Positions 50,553 through 59,423 of a stretch of 64,000 bases of DNA are shown piece after piece. Below the pieces are notes generated by a model. The model ran no database searches. It had not been told where the DNA came from and saw nothing but the letters and a program-made list of their open reading frames with translations. The first letter of the stretch is position 1. Every line of letters begins with the position of its first letter. This stretch comes from Salinimicrobium tongyeongense (GTDB taxonomy: Bacteria > Bacteroidota > Bacteroidia > Flavobacteriales > Flavobacteriaceae), in the NCBI RefSeq assembly GCF_026109735.1, contig NZ_CP069620.1:2542001-2606000 (forward strand), given 5' to 3'. The position numbers and the translations under genes are program-made.

Positions 50553-51854
50553 TTACGGCTTAAATTTTGGAACAACGTCTAGTGATTCCGTCACCTGGCT
50601 TACAGACTTAGCGACGATACCGGAAACAGCGGCGTCTCCAGAGACATTTACCACCGTTCTGCACATATCCAGAGGCCGGTCTACGCCAAAGATGAGGGCA
50701 AGGCCGGCTTCGGGAATTCCTGCCTGTGCGAGCACGATCACCAGCATCACCATTCCGGCCCCCGGAACTGCAGCCGAGCCTATAGATGCCAGTGTGGCCG
50801 TGGCAATGATGCCCAGCTGGGTGCCCAGGGAGAGGTCAAGCCCAAAGGCCTGGGCAATAAAAACTGCAGCCACAGCCTGGTAAAGGCTGGTACCATCCAT
50901 ATTTATTGTGGCGCCCACGGGAAGTACAAAACTTGCTACTTCTTTTGGTACCCCCAGATGCCCGGTCACCCTTTCCATCGTTACCGGAAGTGTTGCCGCG
51001 CTTGAACTGGTAGAAAATGCCAGGAGCTGTGCCGGGGCAATTGCCCTGTAAAAAGCCAGGGGAGACCTTTTGGTAAACAGGTAGAGCATGAGGCCATACA
51101 CGCCCAGCATGAGGATGAGGCCCAAAACCACCGTGAGGGCGTACATTCCCAGGGCGGCAAAGAGATCAATACTTGGAGAATCAATAATTAGGGCTGCCAG
51201 CAGGGCAAATACCCCATAGGGAGCCGAGAGCATGATAATATCAATCATCTTTAAAATGACCTCGTTAAAACCATCAAAGAAATCTTTTACCGGTTTTGCG
51301 GTTTCTGCCGGGATAAGGATGAGGCCTACACCTATAAACAGGGCGAAAAAGATCACCTGCAGCATGTTTCGATTATCGGCAGCAGCGGCCATAAAGTTTT
51401 CAGGGACTATATCTACCAGACCCTGCAAAGGCCCTGTGTCCTGCCGGGCAACTGCCTTATTGATATTGGTGGAGGCTTCAGTTTCATAGCCGTACAGCAG
51501 GTCTGTCCTTGTTTCCGAAGAAATAGAAGCGCCCGGTTTGATAAGGCTAACCAGTAGCAGGCCAATACTTACTGCCGCGACTGTGGTGAGTATAAAAGTA
51601 AAGACCGTGCGAAATCCCATTTTTGAGAGGTTAGTGAGATCTTTAAGATCAGACACTCCTTTGATCAGCGATGCGATGATGAGCGGTACGGCAATAAGTT
51701 TTAGCGCGTTGATGAAGATATTACCAAAGGGTTTTATCCAGTCGCGCACAAAAGACGGCCCCCAGTTGAACTGAGATAACACCAGGCCTGCAATAACGCC
51801 AAGGCTCATCCCGATAAGGATCTTCCAGTGCATTGGCATTCTCTTTTTCTTCAT
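50553..51854 (-). CDS. Dicarboxylate/amino acid:cation symporter (GltP/DctA type)
   Basis: A 433-residue DAACS-family symporter. The two helical hairpins are visible: the Ser-rich STSSSAATLPVTMERV (HP1), and PGAGMVMLVIVLAQAGIP (HP2). The NMDGTSLYQ substrate/cation motif of TM7 and FGVDRPLDMCRTVVNVSGD of TM8 are intact. It couples glutamate, aspartate or C4-dicarboxylate uptake to Na+ or H+. A degenerate palindrome copy lies inside the gene (about 51611-51629). Confidence 0.93.
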   Translation of the reverse strand: MKKKRMPMHWKILIGMSLGVIAGLVLSQFNWGPSFVRDWIKPFGNIFINALKLIAVPLIIASLIKGVSDLKDLTNLSKMGFRTVFTFILTTVAAVSIGLLLVSLIKPGASISSETRTDLLYGYETEASTNINKAVARQDTGPLQGLVDIVPENFMAAAADNRNMLQVIFFALFIGVGLILIPAETAKPVKDFFDGFNEVILKMIDIIMLSAPYGVFALLAALIIDSPSIDLFAALGMYALTVVLGLILMLGVYGLMLYLFTKRSPLAFYRAIAPAQLLAFSTSSSAATLPVTMERVTGHLGVPKEVASFVLPVGATINMDGTSLYQAVAAVFIAQAFGLDLSLGTQLGIIATATLASIGSAAVPGAGMVMLVIVLAQAGIPEAGLALIFGVDRPLDMCRTVVNVSGDAAVSGIVAKSVSQVTESLDVVPKFKP

Positions 51855-51884
51855 GCTTCAAAATTAAATTATGGCGCTAAAAAC

Positions 51885-52841
51885 CTACAGTTCTATAAGT
51901 ACCAGGTAAGTAGTGTAGGCAAAGTACAGCAGCAGCAAAACACCTGATTCCCATCTTTCAAGTTTTCTTTTGCCGCCCATGAACATGAACAGGAACAGCA
52001 GCACTGTACCGCCAAGCAACAGGTAAAGATCTGTGTTGAAAACCGTGTTATACCCAATTGGCCTCAGCAGGGCACTTAAGCCCAAAATGAAGAAAATATT
52101 GAAGATGTTTGAACCCACAATGTTTCCTACAGCTATGTCATTATTCTTTTTAAAGGCTGCAATTACTGAAGTTGCCAGTTCGGGTAAGGAAGTTCCGGCG
52201 GCAACTATGGTGATCCCGATGATCTTTTCACTCACCCCAAGGCTGGATGCAATATCCATGGCATTTTCAACCACCAGCCTGCCTCCAATGATAAGGCCGG
52301 CAAGACCAAGTACAATAAAGCCAAAGATCCTGGTGTTGGAGATTTTTTTTACCACTTCGGGCGAAGTGGAGGGCACATGCTTTAGCTGGGTATAAACATA
52401 GAAAAGGAAGGCCAGGAAGAACAGGATCAGGATAAAGGCATCGGCCCTGCCAAGAAGTCCTTCAGAATCTAAAAAGAAGTTATTTACCAGGAAAAAAAGT
52501 ACAACCGCAGCCAACAACGAAATCGGGATCTCTTTCCAAACCGTGGTTTGCTGTACCAGCAACGGGGAAATGAGTCCTGCAACACCAAGTATAAAAAAAA
52601 GGTTGAAGTTGTTGCTTCCTATCACGTTCCCAAAAACGATATCTGCGTGCCCTTCAAAAGCCGCAACCACGTTCACCACAAGTTCGGGTGCCGAGGTGCC
52701 AAAAGCAACGATGGTAAGGCCTATGGCAAGATTTGAAACCTTCTTTTTTCGGGCAAAGGCCGAAGCATTCTCCACCAGCCAGTCGGCACCTTTGATCAAT
52801 AACAGGAGTCCGGCAATCAATAATAAAAACTGTAGTATCAT
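51885..52841 (-). CDS. YrbG-type calcium/sodium antiporter
   Basis: A 318-residue CaCA-family exchanger with ten predicted membrane segments in two inverted halves. The alpha repeats are GTSAPELVVNV with FGNVIGSNNFN and GTSLPELATSV with VGNIVGSNIFN. It exchanges Ca2+ for Na+ or H+ across the inner membrane. The ATG at 52841 starts the first membrane segment (MILQFLLLIAGLLLLIKGAD); an in-frame extension to 52973 overlaps the neighbouring gene and lacks family support. Confidence 0.93.
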   Translation of the reverse strand: MILQFLLLIAGLLLLIKGADWLVENASAFARKKKVSNLAIGLTIVAFGTSAPELVVNVVAAFEGHADIVFGNVIGSNNFNLFFILGVAGLISPLLVQQTTVWKEIPISLLAAVVLFFLVNNFFLDSEGLLGRADAFILILFFLAFLFYVYTQLKHVPSTSPEVVKKISNTRIFGFIVLGLAGLIIGGRLVVENAMDIASSLGVSEKIIGITIVAAGTSLPELATSVIAAFKKNNDIAVGNIVGSNIFNIFFILGLSALLRPIGYNTVFNTDLYLLLGGTVLLFLFMFMGGKRKLERWESGVLLLLYFAYTTYLVLIEL

Positions 52842-52917
52842 TATTTTAAAAGTTAAGATTAGTTCAGTAAGCAAAAAGAGAAGAGAAGCTGGAAAATATG
52901 TTCTTCTCCAAATGCAT

Positions 52918-53421
52918 TTAAGCAGCAGAATTGAGGGTAGGCCGAAATGCCACCAGCGAATTGATGATCGCATTCCATTTTTCAGCGTGTTTCAGCTCAT
53001 AATCCTGTGCAAAATTCTCCTCACAATCGTAGAGGCCTAAAATTTGTTCGCTGCCATTGTGCAATTTCAATCTCAGCTCCAGTTTTTGCAGGATATCTTC
53101 TGTACGTTGATCGACTTTTATGGTCTGAACATCTTTGAACACTTCCGAGGCCCGTACTTCCTTAAGAGCTATGATTTCTGAAAGAATCCCTGACTTCTTT
53201 TGCTGAACAAAAAGGATTTTAGCACTTTTTTTATCCAGCCCCATGATGTTATTGTTCCAGCTGGTTTTCTCGTCGAAGCTTAGCTGGTGCTTTTTCGCTT
53301 CTTCGGAAAATTTATTTTTGAGTTTTTTTACTTCCCTGTTCCCAACCCATATAAAAAGCAGGTAAGGAACAAATACTGCTGCCACAAGGGCAAGGTCTAC
53401 AATGATGATATCCAGTTTCAT
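52918..53421 (-). CDS. Single-pass membrane protein of unknown function
   Basis: A 167-residue protein with one N-terminal membrane helix (about 7-26) and a cytoplasmic domain. The domain has a basic helical part (EVKKLKNKFSEEAKKHQ) followed by a beta-rich part (KSAKILFVQQKKSG, VQTIKVDQRTEDILQKLELRLKL, EQILGLYDCEEN) that looks like a small PH-like or similar fold. The family is not recognised. It precedes the Ca/Na antiporter on the same strand and may be co-transcribed with it. Confidence 0.7.
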   Translation of the reverse strand: MKLDIIIVDLALVAAVFVPYLLFIWVGNREVKKLKNKFSEEAKKHQLSFDEKTSWNNNIMGLDKKSAKILFVQQKKSGILSEIIALKEVRASEVFKDVQTIKVDQRTEDILQKLELRLKLHNGSEQILGLYDCEENFAQDYELKHAEKWNAIINSLVAFRPTLNSAA

Positions 53422-53525
53422 TTTCTTTATGTTTAAAATTCAGGTATTGATTTATGCTGTCTACCGGCTGAAGGTGACATATGTGTGCGGAAGGTTTACT
53501 TCCGGAAAAAACTGAAGCTTAAGCT

Positions 53526-53882
53526 TTAAAGAAAAACATGGAAAGGAAAAATGACCTTTTTGACACCTAAACCCGGAAATATATAGCGGGAGCGCTTAAT
53601 ATAGCTTAGGGAGGTGAACGTGTGGTTGTGAATGCGGGCATTAAAATCTTCTGCAAGACCAGCGCCGGCAATTACAAAGACCGGGTTTTTATGGTATGGC
53701 AGAATAGACTCAAACAGATTGCCTGCCTGTTCTTCAAAAGAGTCTTCTAAAACTTCCTGCGGAAGGGGTTTTTCCTGCGGAATAAGACCTGTTGTATTTT
53801 CAGAAAAAAGGCTGCTGCTACTGCTTAAAAGCAGCAGGAGCAGGAAAATCCTGTGGTTTAGAAGAAACAGGCATTTGATCAT
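53526..53882 (-). CDS. Small exported protein of unknown function
   Basis: A 118-residue protein with a long hydrophobic, Leu/Ser-rich N-terminus (FLLNHRIFLLLLLLSSSSSL) that is either a signal peptide or an anchor. An acidic part follows (LEDSFEEQAGNLFESILPYHKNP), then VFVIAGAGLAEDFNARIHNH. The C-terminal residues are encoded by a degenerate palindrome copy (about 53545-53566). A start four codons upstream (53894) is also possible. I do not recognise the family. Confidence 0.5.
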   Translation of the reverse strand: MIKCLFLLNHRIFLLLLLLSSSSSLFSENTTGLIPQEKPLPQEVLEDSFEEQAGNLFESILPYHKNPVFVIAGAGLAEDFNARIHNHTFTSLSYIKRSRYIFPGLGVKKVIFPFHVFL

Positions 53883-54144
53883 TTTCACGATCAAATGTAC
53901 TACATAGTTCTGTTAAAAAAACATCACAAAAATAAATTATGAGGCGGGAAGAAGAGAAATTCATAGTTCTAAAAGAGACGATTAAAATGGTAGCCTTAGC
54001 TCCTGTTGGTTTAACCGGACAACCCGGGTTTTAAAATATTGATTAGAATTTTTTTTCTAAGGTAACAGGGTGCAGACTTTTGTATTTCCTTTAGTAATTT
54101 CCCAGGTTCCAATTTCTTAACTTGTGAAGAGCTACAAGTAAATC

Positions 54145-54828
54145 ATGTTTGGAATAGCTGATATCCCAAAATTCTTCCTGGCATTCTTTCTGGTCCTGCC
54201 GCTTATTTCCATTCTGCACGAAGGGGGACATGTATTTTTTGCCTGGCTTTTGGGTGCGAAAAAGATTCAGGTCACTATTGGAACAGGGAAGCCGGTGTTG
54301 AAGTGGGGAATGATCGAGATACGCAAATACTATTTCTGGTACGGCCTGTGCACATACGAGAATTTGAGGATCAACAGGAGGTGGAGCAATGTTGTCATTT
54401 TTGGTGGGGGCAGCTTTTTTAACCTTATAGGGGTGCTCACCGTAATGATCCTGGTAGAGCAGGAGATGATAGGGACTAATATGTTCACCTACCAATTCAC
54501 CTACTTCTCGTTTTATTTCATATTTTTTGCCCTGCTACCCATGACCTACCCGGGCGGAAATTACAGCGACGGAAAAATTATCCTAAACCTTTTAAAGGAC
54601 AAAGAATTCGCGGTTTTTCAAAGAACTTTTTGGGTGCAGTGGGATGAGGAAAAAAGGCAGTGGCAGGTGCTTGATCACGACCAGAAAATGATACAGGCTT
54701 TTGAAAGGGAAGATGAAGCTTCAGAAAAAGCAAGAGGTATTGCCAAAGACCAGCGGCCCAGCCGGGTGGTGAGTTTTAAAAATGGGGAAGAAAAGGAGAT
54801 TCAGAATTACCCCAGAATCCCCCTCTAA
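54145..54828 (+). CDS. M50-like (site-2-protease-type) membrane metalloprotease
   Basis: A 227-residue protein. The zinc motif HExxH appears as HEGGH in the first membrane segment (LISILHEGGHVFFAWLLGAK, about 21-40). A second motif, NYSDGKIILNLL (about 139-150), sits where the third zinc ligand (NxxPDG/DG) lies in the family. There are about four membrane segments and a charged cytoplasmic tail (about 160-227). It may cleave membrane-bound substrates or have lost activity. A palindrome-like TCTAAAATGCTATTTTA spans its stop codon and the converging USP gene end. Confidence 0.78.
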   Translation: MFGIADIPKFFLAFFLVLPLISILHEGGHVFFAWLLGAKKIQVTIGTGKPVLKWGMIEIRKYYFWYGLCTYENLRINRRWSNVVIFGGGSFFNLIGVLTVMILVEQEMIGTNMFTYQFTYFSFYFIFFALLPMTYPGGNYSDGKIILNLLKDKEFAVFQRTFWVQWDEEKRQWQVLDHDQKMIQAFEREDEASEKARGIAKDQRPSRVVSFKNGEEKEIQNYPRIPL

Positions 54829-54832
54829 AATG

Positions 54833-55693
54833 CTATTTTACAACCCATAGCGGTACCCCGTAATTCTCGTTAAAAAGTTCTTCGGTCACACTTCCTACCG
54901 AAAAAGGGGAAAAAGTGTTGCCTCCCTTATCGGAAACTACAAGTAAGTCTGCGTCAGACTTTTTGATGTTGGCGATGATCTTTTGCGCGGCGCCAGATTG
55001 CCTTCCGAGGAAAAACAAGGGTTCTATCTGGTTTGGATAATCAAGTTTCCTGATGAACTTCTCGAGCTTTTCTTTTACGTGTTTTTCTACTTTTGGCGCC
55101 ATAGATTCGGGGGAAACATAAGGTGAAAATTGCACGGGCACACTGTAGATATGCACCAGTTTAAGCCGGGAAGAATTTTCCTTTTGTAAGATTTTGGTAA
55201 CGTTGAAGATCTTCCGGGAATCGGGTGAAAAATCGGTTCCGGCCCAAATGGTTTCAATTTGGGGTTTTGCTACCCGCGGCACTGCCAGGATATCACACCT
55301 TAGCAGCCTCAGTAATTTTCCGCTTACCAGCCCGGTACCGTTCTCGTGCTTTTTGTTCCCAACAATGGTTAGTTGAATAGCGTATTTATCAACCACATAT
55401 TTAATTAGGGATTCGCTGTAGGGATCTTCAGAAATTAGTACTTCAAATTCGGCTTCAGCTTTAAAATGTTCTTCTACTTTTTCGTTGAGTTCGTCGCCTA
55501 TCAGCTTATCAAGATTGATGTCCTTCAACTGTTCCTCAAAAAGTTCAGAAATCTCATACTTCTTGATATTATGCACAAAATAGACCTTTTCAGCCTTTAA
55601 TCGCGTGGCCATAAAGGAAGCGTATTTAATAAGCACTTCATCGAGGTCTGAAAGATCAAGCGCAACGAGTATATTCTTGTAATTCTTAGTCAT
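54833..55693 (-). CDS. Tandem-domain universal stress protein
   Basis: A 286-residue cytoplasmic protein with two USP domains. Domain 1 (about 1-137) starts NYKNILVALDLSDLDEVLIK and ends with the LTIVGNKKHENGTGLVSGKL loop. Domain 2 (about 145-286) starts ETIWAGTDFSPDSRKIFN and ends LLVVSDKGGNTFSPFSVGSV. The GxxxxGxxxxS/T nucleotide loop is only partly conserved, so ATP binding is uncertain. It follows the BCCT gene by 17 bp on the same strand and may regulate that transporter. Confidence 0.9.
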   Translation of the reverse strand: MTKNYKNILVALDLSDLDEVLIKYASFMATRLKAEKVYFVHNIKKYEISELFEEQLKDINLDKLIGDELNEKVEEHFKAEAEFEVLISEDPYSESLIKYVVDKYAIQLTIVGNKKHENGTGLVSGKLLRLLRCDILAVPRVAKPQIETIWAGTDFSPDSRKIFNVTKILQKENSSRLKLVHIYSVPVQFSPYVSPESMAPKVEKHVKEKLEKFIRKLDYPNQIEPLFFLGRQSGAAQKIIANIKKSDADLLVVSDKGGNTFSPFSVGSVTEELFNENYGVPLWVVK

Positions 55694-55710
55694 GGTTTCT
55701 ATGGAAGTTT

Positions 55711-57321
55711 TTATTTTTCTGCACCGCGTTTTTTAATAATATCTGCTACCCGGGTTTCGTAGCTTTCCCATTCTTTCTGGGCTTTGCGCTCTTCGGTTTT
55801 TTGATGTTCATCCCTAAGTCCTGTGTAAAGCGAGTAGCACATGAACAGAAGGATAAAAGCGAAGGGCAGGCCGGTGGCTATAGATGCCGTTTGCAGTGCC
55901 TGCAAACCGCCCCCGATGAGCAGTACTGCAGCCACGGCTCCTTCTGCCAGGGCCCAGAATATTCTTTGGCCCACGGGAGCATCAATCTTTCCGCCCGATG
56001 TAAGGCTGTCTACCACCAGGGACCCCGAATCTGAAGAAGTTACAAAGAATCCCGCGATAAGAATAACTCCAATCACATTGAGTGCCACGGCAAACGGATA
56101 ATCTTCAAGAAAGACAAAAAGAGCCGTTGCAACATTGTCTTCAACTGCGTTTAACACATGAAGATCGCCGGTTAACGCCTGCTGAATAGAGGTGCTCCCA
56201 AAGGCAGTGATCCAGAAAAAGGTGATGAGGGAAGGTACTATGAGTACTCCCAGAATAAATTCCTGGATGGTTCGGCCTTTTGAGATACGGGCGATGAACA
56301 TGCCCACAAAAGGAGACCAGGCGATCCACCAGCCCCAGTAAAAGACCGTCCACGCATTTTGCCAGTCGTTGCCCGTATAACTTTCTGTCCAGGTAGAGAT
56401 CTGCAAAAAGCTGTAGAAGTAGTTTCCGGTATTTTGCACGAACGATTGAAAAATAAAGATAGAAGGCCCTAAAACCAGAACCAGCAGGAGTAAGATCACT
56501 GCTACCCTCATGTTCCATTCGCTCAGGAACTTTACGCCTTTGTCAACTCCCAGCACCACCGAAATCGTGGCGACAAGAGTTATCCCCACAATTAGAGAGA
56601 TCTGGGTCACAAGGCCACTGCTAATACCAAATACATGCGACAAACCCGCGGCTATTTGCTGTACCCCCAGGCCAAGAGATGTGGCCAGCCCAAAAACGGT
56701 GGCCAGGACCGCAAAAATGTCAATAATGTCTCCAATTTTTCCGTAGATCTTATCTCCCAGCACAGGATAAAAGACAGAGCGAATGGTGAGTGGTAAACCG
56801 TGGGAATAGGTGAAATAAGCGAGGGCAAGGCCCACGAGCGCGTAAATACCCCAGGCATGAAAACCCCAATGTAAAAATGTAAAATTCATGGCTTCCTGGG
56901 CGGCCAAAGCAGTACCTCCTTCGGCAAGCGGCGGGTTCATAAAATGCGTGACAGGTTCGGCGATGCTCCAAAAAAGTAACCCAATTCCCATCCCGGCACT
57001 AAACAACATGGCAAACCACGACAGCGTTTTAAATTCGGGTTTGGCGTCTTTTCCGCCTATTCGAATGTAGCCATACTTGCTGAAGGCGAGGTAAAGCATA
57101 AAGATTAGAAAAATATTCACACAAAGCACAAAAAACCAACCCACGGTATTTGATATGAAATTCTGAATCTCGTTAAAATAGTTTTCGGCCTGCTCCTGAA
57201 AGATCAGTGTAAGGGTGATGCTTACGATGATAAAAAAGGAGGAGGTAAAGAAAACCGGACCGTTAACATCCAGTCCCATGATTGATTTCCTCTCGTCGCT
57301 TCTTAGAATTTTCTTAGCCAT
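55711..57321 (-). CDS. BCCT family betaine/choline/carnitine transporter
   Basis: A 536-residue transporter with 12 predicted membrane segments. The family signature is WTVFYWGWWIAWSPFVGMFIARISKGRTIQEF (written here in pieces: FYWGWWIAWSPFVGMF, then IARISKGRTIQEF). The first segments include SAGMGIGLLFWSIAEPVTHF with the Gly-rich cation site. It imports a trimethylammonium compound such as glycine betaine with Na+ or H+ and acts in osmoprotection. The gene lies between a porin-like gene (40 bp upstream) and the USP gene. Confidence 0.93.
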   Translation of the reverse strand: MAKKILRSDERKSIMGLDVNGPVFFTSSFFIIVSITLTLIFQEQAENYFNEIQNFISNTVGWFFVLCVNIFLIFMLYLAFSKYGYIRIGGKDAKPEFKTLSWFAMLFSAGMGIGLLFWSIAEPVTHFMNPPLAEGGTALAAQEAMNFTFLHWGFHAWGIYALVGLALAYFTYSHGLPLTIRSVFYPVLGDKIYGKIGDIIDIFAVLATVFGLATSLGLGVQQIAAGLSHVFGISSGLVTQISLIVGITLVATISVVLGVDKGVKFLSEWNMRVAVILLLLVLVLGPSIFIFQSFVQNTGNYFYSFLQISTWTESYTGNDWQNAWTVFYWGWWIAWSPFVGMFIARISKGRTIQEFILGVLIVPSLITFFWITAFGSTSIQQALTGDLHVLNAVEDNVATALFVFLEDYPFAVALNVIGVILIAGFFVTSSDSGSLVVDSLTSGGKIDAPVGQRIFWALAEGAVAAVLLIGGGLQALQTASIATGLPFAFILLFMCYSLYTGLRDEHQKTEERKAQKEWESYETRVADIIKKRGAEK

Positions 57322-57360
57322 ATAAAGGTTTTGTTCTTCTGAAATTAAATTTTGATCCTT

Positions 57361-58500
57361 TTAAAAATAGTATCCAATATTGATGTTGAACCGCGCTTCC
57401 CAGTTTGCATTGGGCGTTCCGCGGCTAAAATCATCAATGTAATTTCCTCCCAGCCAGGAGTGGTTGTACCCGGCGGCGTAATCTATATAAGTATAGATAT
57501 TCCCGGCAGTTAACAGTACGCCGGTCACGTTCATGTATGAATCTTCAAAGTCGTCTTCCTGCTTCTGCATATATCCAAAATCGTTATAAAACTGAAGTGC
57601 CGACACCGGACCCCAGTTTACCGGAACATTGCGGGATAAAGTCAGGGTATAGATATTAAAATCGGCAGCAACTTCATAGGCGGCGCCATAAGCAGCCATT
57701 AAAATCGTATCATCTGGGGTGGAGGCTGCGTTTTCAGGATTATGGGCAATGTTCATGGCTTCAGCTTTGAGGTTCCAGTCTTTGTAAGAAGCCTCGTAGT
57801 GCAGGGCGAGCCCGTAATGATTTCCGCTTTCTTCGGTGTCCAGGTTGTAAAGGCTGCCGTATTGTGCTGAAAATCCAATTCTTTGCAAAACATTTCCGCC
57901 GAACTTGTAAATGAACTTTCCATTAAACTGGTTGATCTCCTTGTTTCTTCCGGCCACATCGTAAGAATACCGGCTATGGGAGATTTCCGAATCATTACCA
58001 AAACGCAGTTCTTCGGCATTTTTAAAGAAAGCCAGCTGATATTCTGTTTTCTCTCCCGTGTAGATATATTTGATGCCCATATCATGATCATCTTCGAGAC
58101 CTACATAATAGGTGAGATTGAAAAACCAGTTGTTGGAGTTGTACTGCTGAATTCCAAAAGGCACCTGTGTAAGCCCTACCTGCAATTCCTTGTTTTTACT
58201 GAAGTGATACCCAAACCAGCCCTGCTTGAGCATGCCACCTCCAAAGCCATCAGAGTACCACCTGTATTCGGCGTTTAGATAAATGCCTTTATAAGCCGCA
58301 TTGGCATTTATTCTGAAGAGGTCATAGCCAAAATCTCCGCCCCGGGTTTTTTGTTCAGGTTTCCAGGAAGAAAGGTTGTAATTGAAGCGCAGGGCACCGC
58401 CAATATCCACTTCGGGAGATTCCTGTGCCTGAAGGGGAGGAACAAAAAAGCAGGTGCACAGCACCAGGAAAAAAGCCGGTTTCAGGACCAAATTAATCAT
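57361..58500 (-). CDS. Outer-membrane porin-like beta-barrel protein
   Basis: A 379-residue exported protein (signal ending FVPPLQAQ, about residue 26). The mature part consists of alternating strands with aromatic girdles (ALRFNYNLSSWKPEQ, IYLNAEYRWYSDGFGG, YQLAFFKNAEELRF, WEARFNINIGYYF at the end), as in phosphate-selective porin-like or OprO-type barrels. It is the first gene of a probable porin-BCCT-USP operon, so it may admit betaines or other osmolytes. The ligand is inferred from context. Confidence 0.8.
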   Translation of the reverse strand: MINLVLKPAFFLVLCTCFFVPPLQAQESPEVDIGGALRFNYNLSSWKPEQKTRGGDFGYDLFRINANAAYKGIYLNAEYRWYSDGFGGGMLKQGWFGYHFSKNKELQVGLTQVPFGIQQYNSNNWFFNLTYYVGLEDDHDMGIKYIYTGEKTEYQLAFFKNAEELRFGNDSEISHSRYSYDVAGRNKEINQFNGKFIYKFGGNVLQRIGFSAQYGSLYNLDTEESGNHYGLALHYEASYKDWNLKAEAMNIAHNPENAASTPDDTILMAAYGAAYEVAADFNIYTLTLSRNVPVNWGPVSALQFYNDFGYMQKQEDDFEDSYMNVTGVLLTAGNIYTYIDYAAGYNHSWLGGNYIDDFSRGTPNANWEARFNINIGYYF

Positions 58501-58704
58501 AAAATTCTTTTGTTCCTGTAATTTAAAACCAATCCTATAGAAAACAGTGTTATAGCCTATAAAATTCTGTTAAGACGTAGATAATGCCAAGAGATTTGCT
58601 GGTGAAATTTAATTTAAGTCAGCCGGAACAGAGTTGATTATGAGCAGGAGCTACTGGAACTATAGATCCTGCTGCCCTCTCAAAAATAGCATTTTAAGCA
58701 CTTA

Positions 58705-58890
58705 TTATTTTTTCCTGGAGCGGGAAAGCTGCCGCTTTTCATATCTATCTAATACCGGAACGAGAAAGATCATGAGGTAACCCACAGCGAGCAGATATTT
58801 ATTTATGTAGGAGTTATTTGGAATGTATAAAGTGAAAACAATAATACTTAGTAGTAAAAAAAGGTATTTCAGAAATTTTAAATACTTCAT
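58705..58890 (-). CDS. Small two-helix membrane protein
   Basis: A 61-residue protein with two membrane helices (about 8-25 and 31-46, YLFLLLSIIVFTLYIP and YLLAVGYLMIFLVPVL) and a basic tail (DRYEKRQLSRSRKK). The ATG at 58890 places the first helix correctly; the frame is open to an ATG at 58929. I do not recognise the family. Coding status is probable from the clear membrane-protein pattern. Confidence 0.55.
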   Translation of the reverse strand: MKYLKFLKYLFLLLSIIVFTLYIPNNSYINKYLLAVGYLMIFLVPVLDRYEKRQLSRSRKK

Positions 58891-59076
58891 GGCTGATGAG
58901 ATTTGGAGGTACTGGGGTAGGTGATTCAATCGGTTTTCAAGATTCTAAAATTTTACAGCTTACCTGCTATTTCTAATGATTCCATTAATCCCACTAATAT
59001 AATCATTTATTGATTTTACAGGGTTCAAGAAACCTGGTGGGAGCCAATTTTTACAAAAGTGCCAAAATTGAAAAGC

Positions 59077-59120
59077 ATAAAAAAATCCGCAACTACTTTA
59101 TTATCAGTGTGTTGCGGATT
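59077..59120 (-). terminator. Terminator of tRNA-Arg
   Basis: On the minus strand AATCCGCAAC pairs perfectly with GTTGCGGATT over a 17-base loop and is followed by a T tract, immediately after the tRNA 3' end. Confidence 0.88.
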
Positions 59121-59127
59121 AAATCTG

Positions 59128-59201
59128 TGACCTCGCCAGGATTCAAACCTGGAACCTTCTGAGCCGTAATCAGATGCGCTATTCAGTTGCGCCACGAGGC
59201 C
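59128..59201 (-). tRNA. tRNA-Arg (anticodon ACG)
   Basis: A complete cloverleaf on the minus strand. The acceptor is GGCCTCG/CGAGGTC with discriminator A, the D arm GCGC..GCGC and the anticodon stem TCTGA/TCAGA, with loop TTACGGC giving anticodon ACG. The T arm is CCAGG/CCTGG with a TTTGAAT loop. CCA is not encoded. Confidence 0.95.
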
Positions 59202-59314
59202 GTTTTGCGGGTGCAAATATAGGCTATTTTGTAAAAAACAAAAATTTTTTTGCGCTAAATAAAACATATTTTCTTCCCCAATTATTCAGTGGCATATTCA
59301 GCAAAATCCGCTAC

Positions 59315-59340
59315 CTCCTGAAAATGGCATTTTTGAGAGG
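59315..59340. repeat. Interspersed palindrome copy upstream of the alanine symporter
   Basis: CTCCTGAAAATGGCATTTTTGAGAGG: core with one mismatch, CTC/GAG outer pairs. It lies between the tRNA-Arg gene and the symporter promoter. Confidence 0.8.
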
Positions 59341-59389
59341 TGAAAGTCCCTGATAACTAAAGAAATGATGGGCATCGAAGTTCCCGGAC

Positions 59390-59419
59390 TTGCAAAGTAG
59401 CCCGCAAGTGCTATATTTG
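59390..59419 (+). promoter_or_regulatory. Bacteroidota-type promoter at the alanine symporter start
   Basis: TTG at 59390-59392, 19 bp spacer and TATATTTG at 59412-59419. The ATG of the symporter is at 59424, four bases after the -7 box, so the mRNA may be leaderless. Confidence 0.65.
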
Positions 59420-59423
59420 CTTT

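Noticed and set aside
52842-52973. Extended N-terminus of the Ca/Na antiporter to 52973
   Set aside because: It overlaps the neighbouring gene by 56 bp and adds residues unlike the family; the ATG at 52841 begins the first membrane segment.
53939-54034. A 31-codon frame starting MRREEEKF in the spacer between 53895 and 54144
   Set aside because: Short, no ribosome site or family resemblance, and the spacer looks like ordinary AT-rich leader sequence.
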